Source: Acanthochromis polyacanthus
Taxonomy: Eukaryota > Chordata > Actinopteri > Pomacentridae
Direction of reading: 5' to 3'
Assembly: GCF_021347895.1 (NCBI RefSeq)
Contig: NC_067129.1
Location: 35,436,604-35,500,603, forward strand
Length of the DNA stretch: 64,000 bases
Below are positions 43,670-56,410 of this stretch, in pieces (position 1 is the stretch's first letter; every line of letters starts with the position of its first letter). Below the pieces are notes generated by a model. The model was not told the DNA's origin, did not search any database, and saw only the letters and a list, made by a program, of their open reading frames with translations. The position numbers and the translations under genes were made by a program.

Positions 43670-44990
43670 CTATTTCCTTTTTCTTTTTTGGTTGGGCTTT
43701 AATTCCTCTCCTTTCCTTTTTAACATGTTTGCATTGGTGTTTCCTGAGGGTGGTGCAGAGGAGGTAGGGAAGACTTTCGCTTGGCCATAACATAGAGCAA
43801 AGAACTTGACTGGGCCAGAGGAGAAGGCTGGTCCAGACTGAGAAGATCTGGCTGGTCCAGACTGAGGAGGTCTGGCTGGACCAGAGTGAGGAGGTCTGGC
43901 TGGTCCAAAGGAGGCTGGTCCAGAGTGAGGAGGTCTGGCTGGTCCAAAGGAGGCTGGTCCAGAGTGAGGAGGTCTGGCTGGTCCAAAGGAGGCTGGTCCA
44001 GAGTAAGGAGGTCTGGCTGGTTCAGAGGAGGAGGCTGGTCCAGAGTGAGGAGGTCTGGCTGGTTCAGAGGAGGAGGCTGGACCAGAGTCAGGAGGTCTGG
44101 CTGGTTCAGAGGAGGAGGCTGGTCCAGAGTGAGGAGGTCTGGCTGGTCCAAAGGAGGCTGGTCCAGAGTGAGGAGGTCTGGCTGGTTCAGAGTGAGGAGG
44201 TCTGGCTGGCCCAAAGGAGGCTGGTCCAGAGTGAGGAGGTCTGGCTAGTTCAGAGAAGGAGGCTGGACCAGAGTGAGGAGGTCTGGCTGGTTCAAAGGAG
44301 GCTGGTCCAGAGTGAGGACTCCTGGCTGGTTCAGAGAAGGAGGCTGGACCAGAGTGAGGAGGTCTGGCTAGTCCAGAGTGAGGAGGTCTGGCTGGTCCAA
44401 AGGAGGCTGGTCCAGAGTGAGGAGGTCTGGCTGGTTCAGAGTGAGGAGGTCTGGCTGGTCCAAAGGAGGCTGGTCCAGAGTGAGGAGGCCTGGCTAGTTC
44501 AGAGAAGGAGGCTGGACCAGAGTGAGGAGGTCTGGCTAGTCCAGGGGAGGTGATGGCTGGCCGTTTGGTTTTCTTGGCCTGTTGTACCAGTTTGTTTGCC
44601 ATCTTTGATGACTGTACCTTTAGTGCCTCACACAGTCTTCTCTCTTTTTGTACCTGTTCTTTTGCTTTCTTTTTCTGCAGGTGTAACTGGTAATTTTGGT
44701 AAGATGACAGACATGACCGCCTCAAAGGCTGGTCTATGGTCATGGTCAAGGCTGTCTAGTCCCTGGCTTTCATTGTAGACTTAACAACTGCAAGGCTCTC
44801 ATAAGTTTCCACATTCATGGAGCACCTGTCAGCTTCAAGGATCCATCCATCCTCTATACACCGCTTTATCGGTTCTGGTTAACCTGTGTCATCACTCGGG
44901 ATGCTGTGGCCTGCTCTTGTTGAAGGACTTCTATTCTAGCCTTCTCTTCAACTGTGAGCTCATTTTTCTCAAGCACTTGGTAAAGAAACC
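43670..44990 (-). pseudogene. Basic, coiled-coil protein with expanded Pro/Ala/Ser repeat; function unknown
   Basis: The minus frame 44749-43670 encodes 359 residues: a Lys/Glu/Gln-rich helical N part (QLHLQKKKAKEQVQKERRLC), about 240 residues of imperfect GPARPPHSGPASF repeats, and a basic nuclear-signal-like tail (KPNQKRKRK). Upstream on the same strand the coding sense continues: LEADRCSMNVETYESLAVV to KARD then a TAG (about 44757). Beyond a 35-bp SINE-tail insertion (44840-44875) comes FLYQVLEKNELTVEEKARIE with VLQQEQATASRVMTQV (44990-44885). So this is the 3' part of a longer gene, broken by one stop and one insertion. The non-repeat parts resemble C termini of uncharacterised transposon-associated fish proteins, but I cannot name the family. 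The repeat array (43836-44555) is a minisatellite. Confidence 0.55.
44840..44875 (-). mobile_element. SINE tail fragment inside the repeat-protein gene
   Basis: ATCCATCCATCCTCTATACA and CCGCTTTATC match the reversed tail of the SINE at 57121. Confidence 0.75.
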
Positions 44991-45007
44991 TTCTGTAGCA
45001 CACATAC

Positions 45008-45516
45008 TAGATCCTCCAGAAAAACGCAATTATGTGATCACATGAATTCCCGCATTAATCACCAAAATGGCGCTGATTATGCGGGGGTCAGTTATTTCCC
45101 AAAAGGTCGCATAATCAAAACAGTGCATAATTCCCGCAAGAATCTCACATTTCCACAAAAAAAGAGAAATATGCGGGTCCCACTTGATTTCACAATTCCC
45201 GCATAAAATGAGAAAACTATAACCAATATAAATGGAGTTGTGAGTGAGTTTTTATATGACACCCGGCCTGACGTCATCAGTTCGCGCATTCACACACACA
45301 CTAGAAGCACGAGCCGATGCGGAGCGCGGCGCTCAGAGACAAAAAAAAACAAGAATGGCGAATGCTCAAAGATCACATTTACCTACGAATATTTCAGCCA
45401 GAGACCGGGCAAAACAGTACGCAGATTTACTGCACAAAAGTGGGGGGAAACTTTTTTGCACAACACATGAGAGGGAGATAAGATTATCATGAAAATATTG
45501 TTTAGTCTAAGACTCC
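45008..45516 (+). mobile_element. 5' fragment of a hAT-type element with CGGBP1-like exon
   Basis: The left part is rich in AATTCCCGCATAA-type blocks in both orientations (45045-45205), like hAT subterminal sequence. From ATG 45354 a frame reads MANAQRSHLPTNISARDRAK, then YADLLHKSGGKLFCTT, which resembles the start of the CGGBP1/hAT zinc-finger domain (GGKLFCTxC). The second cysteine is lost and the frame runs off. The fragment is cut at 45517 by the LTR of the next element. Confidence 0.5.
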
Positions 45517-45658
45517 TGAAACACCAAGACATGTAGCACTGTCTTTTTGGTACTTTTGTTAAACAACTGCGGACCACCAACATGCCACCTGCGAGGTTCT
45601 CACTTCTGTACTCGTGCATTCCTACATCATCACGTAATACGTATCTCAATACATAACA
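45517..45658 (-). repeat. LTR, 3' copy of the Gypsy-type element
   Basis: Pairs with 48694-48835: ACCACCAACATG, GCGAGGTTCTCACTT and CACGTAATACGTATCTCA are shared. Confidence 0.9.
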
Positions 45659-45830
45659 TCCCCCTTTTCCTTAGAATTAAAGTTTATCTTCACATACATG
45701 TATATGCATCTATTTTAGTTTTACATCAACTTGTCTCACTGTCTAACAATCTGATTTTCTAACTGTTTTACAACACAAACAACATTTTCTTATAACCATG
45801 AACCTTTTCTTAGAACTCATACATTTTTCT

Positions 45831-46784
45831 TTATTGCACCACAAAATCACGAAACCTCTCAGGTGTCTTTTTAACCCTCCGGGGTCTGGTTTGTTTCTCT
45901 GGACCCTGTGTGCCCTCTTGTGGTGTTAAAGTGTAAGTGTCAGTATTTTTGTTCATTTCATTTTCCTCCCTTTCAAGTGTTGTTTCCTGTCCATAGTGTC
46001 CATCTAAGGTCTCATTGGTCACATATTTCTTTACATGTGTTGTATTCCGGTGATAGCGAGCTCCAGTTGGTGATTCAACTATGACCTGGTTTCCAGTTTT
46101 GCTCACAACCTTGTGTGGTGTTGCCTTAAATGGCATTGTAAACTTGTCCATTTTGTCTTGTTGAACCAGTACTGTGTCTCCTGTGTCCACTTTTGAGTAC
46201 TGAGCTCCTCTTCGTTCATCTGCATACATCTTTGCTTTTCCTTTCTGTTCAGCATCTCTGTCACGTATATCCAAAGCAGTCGTTTTTGACTCACAAATGT
46301 CTGGCAACTTTCCTCTCATTTTCCGGTTGAACAGGAGTTCTGCTGGACTTCTTCCTGTGGTTGGATGTTCAATGCTACGATAAGCCGTAGCATATTTTCT
46401 GAGTTCATGTTTCCAGTCAAGTCCCTCAGCTTGCGCAATCCTGATTCTTTTCATCAGTGACGCGTTTTGACGTTCCACTTCTCCATTCGCCATTCCAGAG
46501 AGTGTAGCGAACTGTGGCATGAATCTGCTGCTGAAGCTTACCAGTCCAAGGAAGCTTCTCACCTCTGCAGCATTCTTTGGCTCTCTGGCTTCCACTACAG
46601 CTCTCACTCTTTCTTCTGTTGGGTCAATGCCTTTTTGTGTCAGCAGTATTCCCATGAATACAAGTCTGTCCATGTTGAACTGACATTTTTCTGGGTTTAG
46701 TGTTAAACCACATTCAGAAAGTCTTTTCAAAACAGCATGCAGTCGCTGGTCATGTGTTTCCTGGTCTGGTGCATGTATGATCAC
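45831..46784 (-). pseudogene. Gypsy pol, RT C-terminal part fused to integrase C terminus
   Basis: The first ~95 residues are RT after the active site (HAPDQETHDQRLHAVLKRLS, FMGILLTQKGID, SFLGLVSFSSRFMPQFA). The frame then jumps, without a stop, into the end of the integrase core (GEVERQNASLMKRIRIAQAE, PTTGRSPAELLFNRKMRGKL) and the C-terminal strand-rich domain (YSKVDTGDTVLVQQ, VIVESPTGARYHR). RNase H, the integrase zinc finger and the first two catalytic acids of integrase are missing, an in-frame deletion. It ends at the stop near 45831, next to the 3' LTR. Confidence 0.85.
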
Positions 46785-47749
46785 GTCATCTGAGATGTTC
46801 TCAACTCCTTCAATGCTAGTGCATTAGCAGTCTCGTGTTGGTATTGTTCACTGGCTGAGGCAACTCCAAATATCAGTCTTTTGTATCTGTAAACTCCGTT
46901 ATGCACTGCAAACGTTGTGATCTCTCTGGACTCTGGGGTTGGCTCCAGCTGATGGTAGCCCCACTTGAGATCTAGTTTACTGAAGATTGCAGAGCCATTC
47001 AGTCCTTGGAGTATTTCATCCACTGTAGGAATGGGGTATCTTTCCCTGACTATTGCTTCGTTTGCTTTTCTCACGTCCAAGCACATTCTGATATCTTTGT
47101 CACATTTCTTTGGGAGTACCACTACAGGATTTACCCAGGGTGTAGGTTCTTCTACACGTTCTACAATGTCCATGTCGATCAGTTCTTTTATCTTTTTCTC
47201 AACCGCATCTCTTAAATGGTAAGGTATGCCCCTCAGTGGCTGTGCTACTGGTTTGACGTTTGGGTCAATATACAGGCTTATCTGTTTAGTGTTTATTTTT
47301 CTCACCCCATTAAACACTTTTGGGTACTGCTCTTTAAGAGTGTGCTTTAAGTCTGTGACAGCAGCCACATTTTCACCTATTTTCAGCACCCCTAGCTTTA
47401 CAGCAGTCTTTTTACCCAGGAGTGGTTCACCATTACCTCTTATCACAATGAATTCAGCCTCATCAGTCCTATCACCAATCTTGACTTCACATCTGAATGC
47501 TCCTTTAACCGACATTGACTGTGTTGAAGAATATGCATACAAATTCCTCGGCTCTTTGGGTATGTATGAATGACACTTTATCTTTTCATCTTTTAGCTTT
47601 TGCCATACGTTTTCTCCCATTATATTACTTGTAGCACCAGAATCTATTAACATTTTCAACTCTACTCCTCCCACAGAAAAAGTTATTTTCTCAGGTAGAC
47701 CATCATCTTTTACAATGAATGCATAATCATCTTGTTTTACCACATTCAC
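46781..47749 (-). pseudogene. Gypsy protease and RT N-terminal part
   Basis: A retropepsin-type protease with LKMLIDSGATSNIMG (catalytic DSGA) is followed by RT: PLRGIPYHLRDAVEKKIKEL, WVNPVVVLPKK, ICLD-like MCLDVRKANEAI, IPTVDEILQGLNGSAIFSKL with DLKWGYHQLE (first RT Asp). The frame shifts just before the active-site loop; in the next frame the DNA reads ISDDVIIHA, so the catalytic pair is there but split from this frame. One indel near 46790-46800 inactivates RT. Confidence 0.88.
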
Positions 47750-48546
47750 AGTTTGCTTCTTATGTTTGACACATTTGAGAAGTGGTCTTTACCATTGCAC
47801 TTGTGACATGTTTGTCCTCGTGCTGGGCATTTGGAATCCTTACTGATGTGATCAGTATAACCGCACCTGTAACACTGTCTGTCCATTTTATTCTCCTCTT
47901 TAATTTTTCCTTTTGGTTTCATGTACTTTCCTTTCTTTGTTGTTGAAATCCGGTTGACGGTGTCCTCTTCTTTCTTCTCCCCGGTGACACTCATAGCTGC
48001 CAACTGCTCCTCCACTCGTTCACATTGCGAAGTCACCTCCAATGTGCGAGCCAATGTTAAACCTGGACCTTCCTCAAGTAGCTTTCTCCATGCATATTCA
48101 GAAATGCATTTACTCAGGATAGCGTCTCTTATTTGGTTATCTCTTTCTCCTTGAAAGTCACAGTCTTTTGCAGCTTGCCTTAAGCGCGTACAAAATTATT
48201 GCACAGTCTCACCTTGTTTTTGGGACAACTTGTGAAAAGTTTGGCGTGCAAATGCTGCATTTACTTGGGGAACAAAATATGTGTTGAGTGCCGCCACCGC
48301 TGCCGTGTAGTCCGTCGCCTCGCGCGTCTGTGATAAGGTGGAGAAAACATCCTGCACGTCCTGTCCTGCTAGGTGCAGTAGAAGAGCACGTCTCCACTGT
48401 TTAATCGCATCCGTGGCATCATTTGTCAAAATAAGTCCTTTCCCATCTGCATACAGCTCGAAAGATGTCAACCACCTTGTCCATCTCGGTCCGAGTGTAG
48501 CTGGATCCGTGTAGCAAGCGAACAGTGGAATACCTGACTTTTCCAT
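47746..48546 (-). pseudogene. Gypsy gag with zinc knuckles, one stop codon
   Basis: It starts MEKSGIPLFACYTDPATLGP. The capsid-like helical part (RRALLLHLAGQDVQDVFSTL, NTYFVPQVNAAFARQTFHKL) runs to a TAA at 48193-48195, then continues in the same frame (FCTRLRQAAKDCDFQGERDN). Two Cys-His knuckles follow: CYRCGYTDHISKDSKC and CHKCNGKDHF. A frame change at the end leads into pol. It packages RNA in intact relatives. Confidence 0.85.
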
Positions 48547-48693
48547 ACTATTAGCTTAGCCCTTTTGCTAACCTGCCGTATCGCCGCCGATTTTCCTCGC
48601 TTCACCAAGCAAAAAATCATGGTCCTCGTCTTTCTCTTCCTTGTCTTCCTCGTCGCCATTGTTGTGTACCGGTCACCTTAATACTAAATTAGG

Positions 48694-48835
48694 TAAAACA
48701 CCAAGACATTTAGCACTGTCTTTTTTGTACTTTTATTAAACAACTGCAGACCACCAACATGCTGCCTGCGAGGTTCTCACTTCCGTACTCGTGCATTCCT
48801 ACGTCATCACGTAATACGTATCTCAGTACATGACA
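48694..48835 (-). repeat. LTR, 5' copy of the Gypsy-type element
   Basis: 142 bp, same length as the other LTR. On the minus strand it ends ...CTTGGTGTTTTA and is followed by non-coding leader to gag. Confidence 0.9.
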
Positions 48836-49846
48836 ATGTTGAACATAATTTTTGGCCTCAAAATGCACCAATGAATCAAGGATTTCAATCTCTTTTCTGT
48901 TTTGGTGATTTTTCAATGTCATAATATAGATCAGAGCAGAAGTCCTCTACTTCTGACTTGAATGGGCTCAACATGGCCATGGCAGAATTTGCCACCATAT
49001 GCACAGTGTCTCCATAAATGTCAAGGAGGTGAGGGTTTTCCTTCCTCGCTTGTGCCTCAAGTCCACCCTTCTTTCCTCTCATGACAGCACAATTGTCCAA
49101 TAGAGTACTGATTACTTGTTTCCACTCAAGATCATAGCACTGCAGGACATCTTTAAGTTCCATCATGAGTGTTGAAGCATTGCTAATGTTTACTTTCCTG
49201 CTTGCAAGATGTTGTGTTACTACTCTGGAAGCATCGTCATCAAAAAAGCGAACCATGACATTAAGTATTTTTTCTCTGTTTTGAGTGGTTGCTTCATCAA
49301 CATTTAAAGAAAACATACACCCTTTGAGTTTATCAGAAAGGCGTTTCTTAAACTCTGGTGCTATGCCATGGGTGTTGATATAACTTGCATGCTGATTGGA
49401 AACAGACAGTTTGGTCAAAGTATTTTTATCAACCGCGACTTTTTTACACAGATCTATGAGCGGTTGTGCGATGGTAAACGACAAGTCATGTTCCCCAATG
49501 AATGCGCCCACACGTATTTTTAAGTCACACACACGGTCAGACATCGGTGATGCTACTTCCGCCGTGGCTGTTGCTCCTGGCAGATGACTTGTATGTTGGA
49601 GAGCGCGAACTGCTGCTTTGTGGCCTTGGTCTCCTTCGTGGCGTCGTAGAACTTTTTTGCCGCTAGTTGCATACGCTAGCTTCTTTGAGCACGGTACACA
49701 GAAACAAGTACCTGGCTCTCTTAACTTCTGACACCAGCTCCCAAAAGGCTTGCCGTCTCCACCCCGTTCTTCTACCAGCGCCATTTGTTTTTGAGGCCGT
49801 CGTCAACCAGAATTTCTTCCCCCGGCTTCATAAATTTTTTCTCCAT
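48836..49846 (-). pseudogene. hAT-family transposase, N-terminal half, cut by the LTR element
   Basis: Likely start ATG at 49844-49846 (MEKKFMKPGEEILVDDGL); a frameshift near 49770 joins it to the long frame 49784-48885. That frame has a BED/C2H2-like finger (CFCVPCSKK...RRHEGDQGH), then hAT core segments: SFTIAQPLIDLCKKVA, GCMFSLNVDEATTQNREKIL (Asp-containing strand), MVRFFDDDASRVVTQHL, VISTLLDNCAVMRGKKGGLE and LLDIYGDTVHMVANSA. After EDFCSDLYYDIEKSPKQK it shifts to EILDSLVHFEAKNYVQHC, where the LTR abuts. The C-terminal dimerisation part is absent. The family cuts and pastes DNA with 8-bp duplications. Confidence 0.8.
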
Positions 49847-51286
49847 TTTTACTCTTCTGATTTCAGTGAAACTGTCAGCTTTGATGCTGCGTTCAGTACC
49901 GCTCGAAGATAACTTTCACGCTAGGTTAACTCGGCAGTGAAAAACGAAGTGTGGCATATTGTCACCAGGCAATTTGCTGAACACTGAAACTATATGCAGC
50001 GACAATTTATACTTTATTGAAAGAAGAATATATGTGTAATTTCCAATCTGTAATTACACACGCTGTTCATTTTTAAATTCACCTTCTACAATTTAGAGCC
50101 CATTTTTTCCCCGAGTTGTACAAAACGCAACATCTCCTGTTGCTATGTGTACCTACCGTTGCCAACGTATGATTGGACAGTTTAAGAAACGGGCTTAGCA
50201 AGTTTTTGATATTGTTTTTTTTTTCTCTCTCTCTGAATCACAGTCAAACGCCAGAGGTCTGGGATGGTGCCGGAATACTTTAAACCCTGGGAGTATATTC
50301 ATCCAGCTTGGACATGAACTTCGATTCAAGATGCACCATTGTGATTCTGTGAAACTCATCCTGGATCTGAAAGACAAATCATGAAACCAGCTTTAAAGCC
50401 TCACAAACATGCACACTGCTCTTACAACATTTTTTCAAAAGCAAGAAGCAGCCTACTTCAGATCATTATTTTTACATCATTTTACAACCTCGATGTTTGT
50501 CGATTGTTTACCTTCTGAGTTAGACTCTACAGCATCTTAATTATTTGAGTTAAAAATTAATGGACCCACATAATCATTATTTTTTAAATAAAAAAGTGAT
50601 TTTTTTTTTTTTAGAATATGACCAATTGGTTATGGGGTAAGAGATGTGACACTTTCGACATGGTCTCAGAAGCTAGCCAATCACAGCAGAGTGGGCTTTT
50701 GGAAAGGGGGGGGGGGCTTCAGACTTAGTGAGACAGAGGGCCTGCATCCATGGCTTGTTCAGCTGTACACAGGAGCTTTTTGATCATAAAAACATGCTAT
50801 TTGTGAATACATCAGATATGACAATATCAAACTGGGAAATGGGCATAATGTGAGCCTTAAATAAAATACTTTGGTTAGAATACTACAATCTTCAATGTTA
50901 GTACTTCCTCTATTAATTAAAATGATTGTCATTAGAAACTGTATAACCATGTAATGCAACAAAAACTGCACATCATATTCTACAGACTTTAAAAAAAAAC
51001 TCTGTTACAGATTCCTGCAAAAATCACACCATAATGATTTTAATGTTTTTCAGTGAAAATGAGAACAATGAAAAAAATATTATAATTCCCTCTGATTTTT
51101 CAAATTATATTGCAATTGCAATATCACTGAAAACCTAATAGATAATTTTTTCAAAACCATTCAGCCCTGTAGCGTACCATTACCTGTAACAGTTTGGTCA
51201 CCTTTGATTTGAATATTTATTGTTTGTCATTTGCTGATGTGCATATTACCTTAGAATTGATTTCATAAAGTTTTTGTCTGACATGT
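49847..51286. other. Mostly unannotatable DNA; one exon relic inside
   Basis: AT-rich with an 11-base G run near 50707. Only 50280-50366 shows coding sense. Confidence 0.5.
50280..50366 (-). pseudogene. Exon relic resembling SAMD3-like fish proteins
   Basis: On the minus strand a pyrimidine tract and AG (50367-50368) precede a frame reading IQDEFHRITMVHLESKFMSK, then LDEYTPRV and a TAA at 50280-50282. The pattern (HRxT..HLExKFMxxLDxYTP) recalls a segment of SAMD3-like proteins that are multicopy in fish, from memory and unverified. No donor found; probably a dead exon. Confidence 0.3.
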
Positions 51287-51434
51287 TAAAGGGATAGTTC
51301 ATTTTTTGAAGTGGGATTATATGAGGTATTTATCCATAGTTAGTGTCTTACCTGCAGTAGATTGTAATCTACGTATCCTCACTGTGGAGAAACAGAAAAT
51401 TACACTGCTCTAAAAAAACTGAACTATCCCTTTA
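51287..51434. mobile_element. 148-bp MITE
   Basis: The left TAAAGGGATAGTTCATTTTT is inverted at the right end (AAAAAAACTGAACTATCCCT TTA). The core TAAAGGGATAGTTCA is a common fish MITE end. Superfamily not determined (Harbinger or hAT possible). Confidence 0.75.
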
Positions 51435-51836
51435 GGAATGTCCACCAGAAACTTTTTTGCTGTTACTTTCTAACAAGACGAAAACATGATTAATTAGTGT
51501 TTCAGGTGTGGAAAAGCATGTACAAACCATTAACTGAACTGTATGTCCATGAGAAATCTGTGATCAGTATTTCTATATTTTCTGCTGCTTTCATTTCAAA
51601 TTCGAATGATACTTTTATGCAGCAAAAGTTGACACAAAAATAGTTATCAATTTCTACTGCAATGCAAATAGTGTACAAATCTTTACACAGCATGTACTGT
51701 ATGTGAAATATGGCATCACAGTATATGGTGTATTAGGCATAATGTAAGTGTGATACATACCTGATAAGAACCTTTAGTCACAGATTGTTAATGCACCTGG
51801 AAATAAATTCAGATCACGATTTAATTAACACACATA

Positions 51837-53472
<1,636 letters not shown>

Positions 53473-54777
53473 TAGGGCAAATAATTTTTAAAAGGAAATG
53501 TATTCTGGTCCTTTCTCCATGTGGATGGTCTCCTTTTCTGGTATTTATTTTGGTCTCATCATTCTATAAGAATGTTTCCTCTTTCTTACTTTAATTTGCC
53601 GTTATTTTCATCAAACGTCTGTTGATGTGTTTTGAGCACACTGGCCACCTAACTGAGTGATTTACTCTATGGATACACACCATTGGCAGTACGACTTCTG
53701 GAACGTTAGTGTAAAAAGGAGACATCACGTAGCCTTTGGATATATTGAGCATGACATGTAAACATAATAGGTACAGTGTTGAATGCATAGTCGCAAACAG
53801 ATGGCCAAACGAAGCCTCTCTCTGGCAGCTCAGAGACCAAGCTCTGATGCACTGATCCCAACCCAGCATTCCCAAACGCAGCTCGGTGTAACTGCTTATC
53901 TGTCAGCAGTGGCATCATTAGGCCTATTTTAGGGGGGCTTCAATATTCTTAAGCCCCCCCTAAATAGTTTTATATTCATTACTTTAAAAAATTTTATTTA
54001 TTTATTTTTTTACAAAAAAAGTGGCAACAAATTCAATATAATGTGGCCAGAAAATGAGTTTAAATAAATAATCACATAACCAGTCATTATTAACTTAAAT
54101 ATGATCCTAAATCGTATTTTACCTTCATTTCATAGTGGAAGGTAGAGAGTCCAAGTCAGTGCATTGTTATCCAGTCCATTCCACTTGTTCATATAGAGGA
54201 TGCCCACATCACTGAAATCCAGTCCACATTTTCCCTGCAACCACTCGGTACCTGCAGCATGTGTTGACCAGAGCGGAGCTGGCAGAACTGACCAGAGTAG
54301 CATTAGGAGAAGAACGTGAACAAGAATGGACATACAAATTTTTTCAGGAGACTAAGTATTCATCACTGCTGATCAGTAACAATAAGTTAGCTCCAGCCCC
54401 CCAGCTAACAGCAGAAAGTCCCATGTAATTAATGAACCAAATGCTCCCTGTTTGACAAATAAAAACCTGGCTTACACACTCAGGAGGAAAGAGCCCCCTG
54501 TACAGAAGGCAGTGTGAGATGCTGCTGTACATCTGTGCACGTCTTAACTTTTTTGTTTTGCAGTCAAAAGTTACATTTCAGCTCTAAAAGAACACTGCTA
54601 CTTACCTTGCTAGTTAGTCTGAAATACACAGTGAAGGTTCTGGTTGTTCATAGAGTTGGGTGTGCACTCTTATTTCTTTTTTTACCATATACTATCTTTG
54701 GGGTGACTTCCTTCTGGAGCATCAGCTCCAGCATCAGAGGCACACAGTGAAACAGGAGCTGAGCTCATTCACATATG

Positions 54778-54816
54778 ATGATGATGATAATAATAATAAT
54801 AACAATAATAATAATC
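54778..54816. repeat. (GAT/AAT)n microsatellite
   Basis: GATGATGATAATAATAATAA with further ATAATAATA units. Confidence 0.9.
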
Positions 54817-55117
54817 ACTCCACCTCCCCTATTGACCTGTAGGAGTCAGGTCAGAGGAGCAGAGAGAGTGAGAGGGGAGAAGCCTCTACTGGAAAGGTGA
54901 GTCTAAAGGATTTCACAGGATAGAGTCATCTGTAATGCTGACAGTCTTGGATTGTTATGAAACTTGATATGAATATGAAATTTTAAACATTTCAGTCCAT
55001 GTGCAACATATAAGACGTATTTAACTTGAGCTTTTATTTATTAGAGTAATGATTGAAAAGTGGAGATAGCCAAGAGAGCGATATATAAGCCAATTAGCCC
55101 AGCCCAAATATATGTCA

Positions 55118-55152
55118 TAAATAAATAAACAAATAAATAAATAAATAAATAA
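55118..55152. repeat. (AAAT)n microsatellite
   Basis: About eight AAAT-type units with one CAAAT interruption. Confidence 0.9.
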
Positions 55153-55639
55153 GGTCACATAATTATACAACATTATGGGATAATACTATAACCTTAGTTA
55201 ATTTATGCTGATAGAGAATACATTGGACTTTATGACAAATACCTGGTTTATGTGATTGACCTTACAATAGTTGAAAGAAAAGAAGAAAAACATAAACATC
55301 TCAAAATATCAGGATTTTCACTGTTACCACAGCTGCCACTGTAACATAAAAATATTTGCTGCCCATCACCATCAAAATAAACTATAGAGAGTATGCATGT
55401 GATGTAAAAACATGTCTGTTAGCATTGCACCATACCATCAGCAGCTAAACCAGTGGGATTTCTGAAGTTTTTGTTGAAGGTTCAATTTAAATCTTGCACA
55501 ATTTAAATGTAAACAGAAAAAAAACCTTCAGCATTGCACATTGAGTAGCACATTAATTGGAAAAAACATTGGCTTTCTGGTTTTGCTGCTGTTCTCATGA
55601 TGCAACGCTAACTGGCATCTTTTGCTAGTTTTGGACCTA

Positions 55640-55830
55640 ATATGACTACATTCTATAATGCTCTGCTTTCACTGGTTGGACTGAACAAGACTAAGACCAG
55701 GAACAGTGTGGGAACACTCTCCTATATTATGACTATTAAAATGGATGGTTTGGAGCCATGCCATAAATGGGAACCCACCCCAAAGATAATCCAGGCTTCA
55801 AAAAAAGCTACCAGGGAGTACAACATGGCA
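55640..55830 (+). pseudogene. hAT transposase C-terminal relic
   Basis: The frame (96 codons to 55932) reads FYNALLSLVGLNKTKTRNSV, then GTLSYIMTIKMDGL and CHKWEPTPKI. The LNKTKTRN...LSYIMTIK pattern matches the end of the hAT dimerisation domain, where (S)xxxxxKTxxRNxxxxxxL..L is typical. Only this part of the transposase is recognisable; the upstream catalytic region is lost or unreadable. Confidence 0.55.
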
Positions 55831-56367
55831 CACAAGAATTCATTTTTTCCTGTTCTTTTCCTGTTCCTGTTTACAGTTGTGCCATTTATTCTGAGTTTAC
55901 AATCTCTATTATTTATTTTTGGGCCTAGTTAATAAGTTATTCAACCTACTCCTGTGAGGTTCAGTTAGACCTGGTTTAGTCCTAATTTTAGTCCATGTCA
56001 TCCTGCTCCTGTGGGACAGAGTTTAGTGTCTGATTGTAATTCTGTTCAGTGAATGGATAATTTATGTTATGACGATGTTTTGTTTTTGCTGAAGCACTTT
56101 TTATTGTTTAGTTGGCTGGTGTGATCAACTTGAAGCTGTTGAGTGTGTGCATTAGAATCCTCCAAGACAAATGTTAAAGTGGTTACTGGAGGTATTTCAA
56201 TTATGCATATATTTATGGAAAATACTGAAATGTCTTGTGCACATCCAGCCACAGAACTTTCATCCATATTTTACATGAAGAACCATTTTCAATATTGCCT
56301 GCTGTCACTGTTTTTTTTTCTGCTTTTTTAAAGCTCAGTGTTTGTTTTTTATTATCCCTTAATGTTA

Positions 56368-56410
56368 CATCATCCATCCATCCATTCTCTATACACTGCT
56401 TTATCCTCAC
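56368..56410 (-). mobile_element. SINE 3' tail fragment
   Basis: ATCCATCCATCCATTCTCTA, ACACTGCTTTATCCTCAC: reversed tail of the SINE family at 35555. Confidence 0.8.

Larger units (their letters stand above)
45517..48835 (-). mobile_element. Ty3/Gypsy-type retrotransposon (K02A2.6-like), internally deleted
   Basis: Two 142-bp LTRs in direct orientation (45517-45658 and 48694-48835) enclose minus-strand gag and pol. LTR termini on the plus strand are T(G/A)AAACACC...CAT(A/G)ACA. About ten differences between LTRs by eye suggest moderate age. No 5-bp duplication is visible: ACTCC at the left, ATGTT at the right. The two flanks carry different hAT pieces. Confidence 0.88.

Noticed and set aside
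43886..44248. Plus-strand Arg/Gly/Trp-Ser repeat frame (120 codons) as a gene
   Set aside because: It is the antisense of the minus-strand repeat array, which has the longer frame, non-repeat coding flanks and a basic C-terminal tail.
45517..48835. Calling the LTR element a recent complete insertion from its two equal LTRs
   Set aside because: No target duplication, flanks do not match, coding has a stop, frameshifts and a large deletion.
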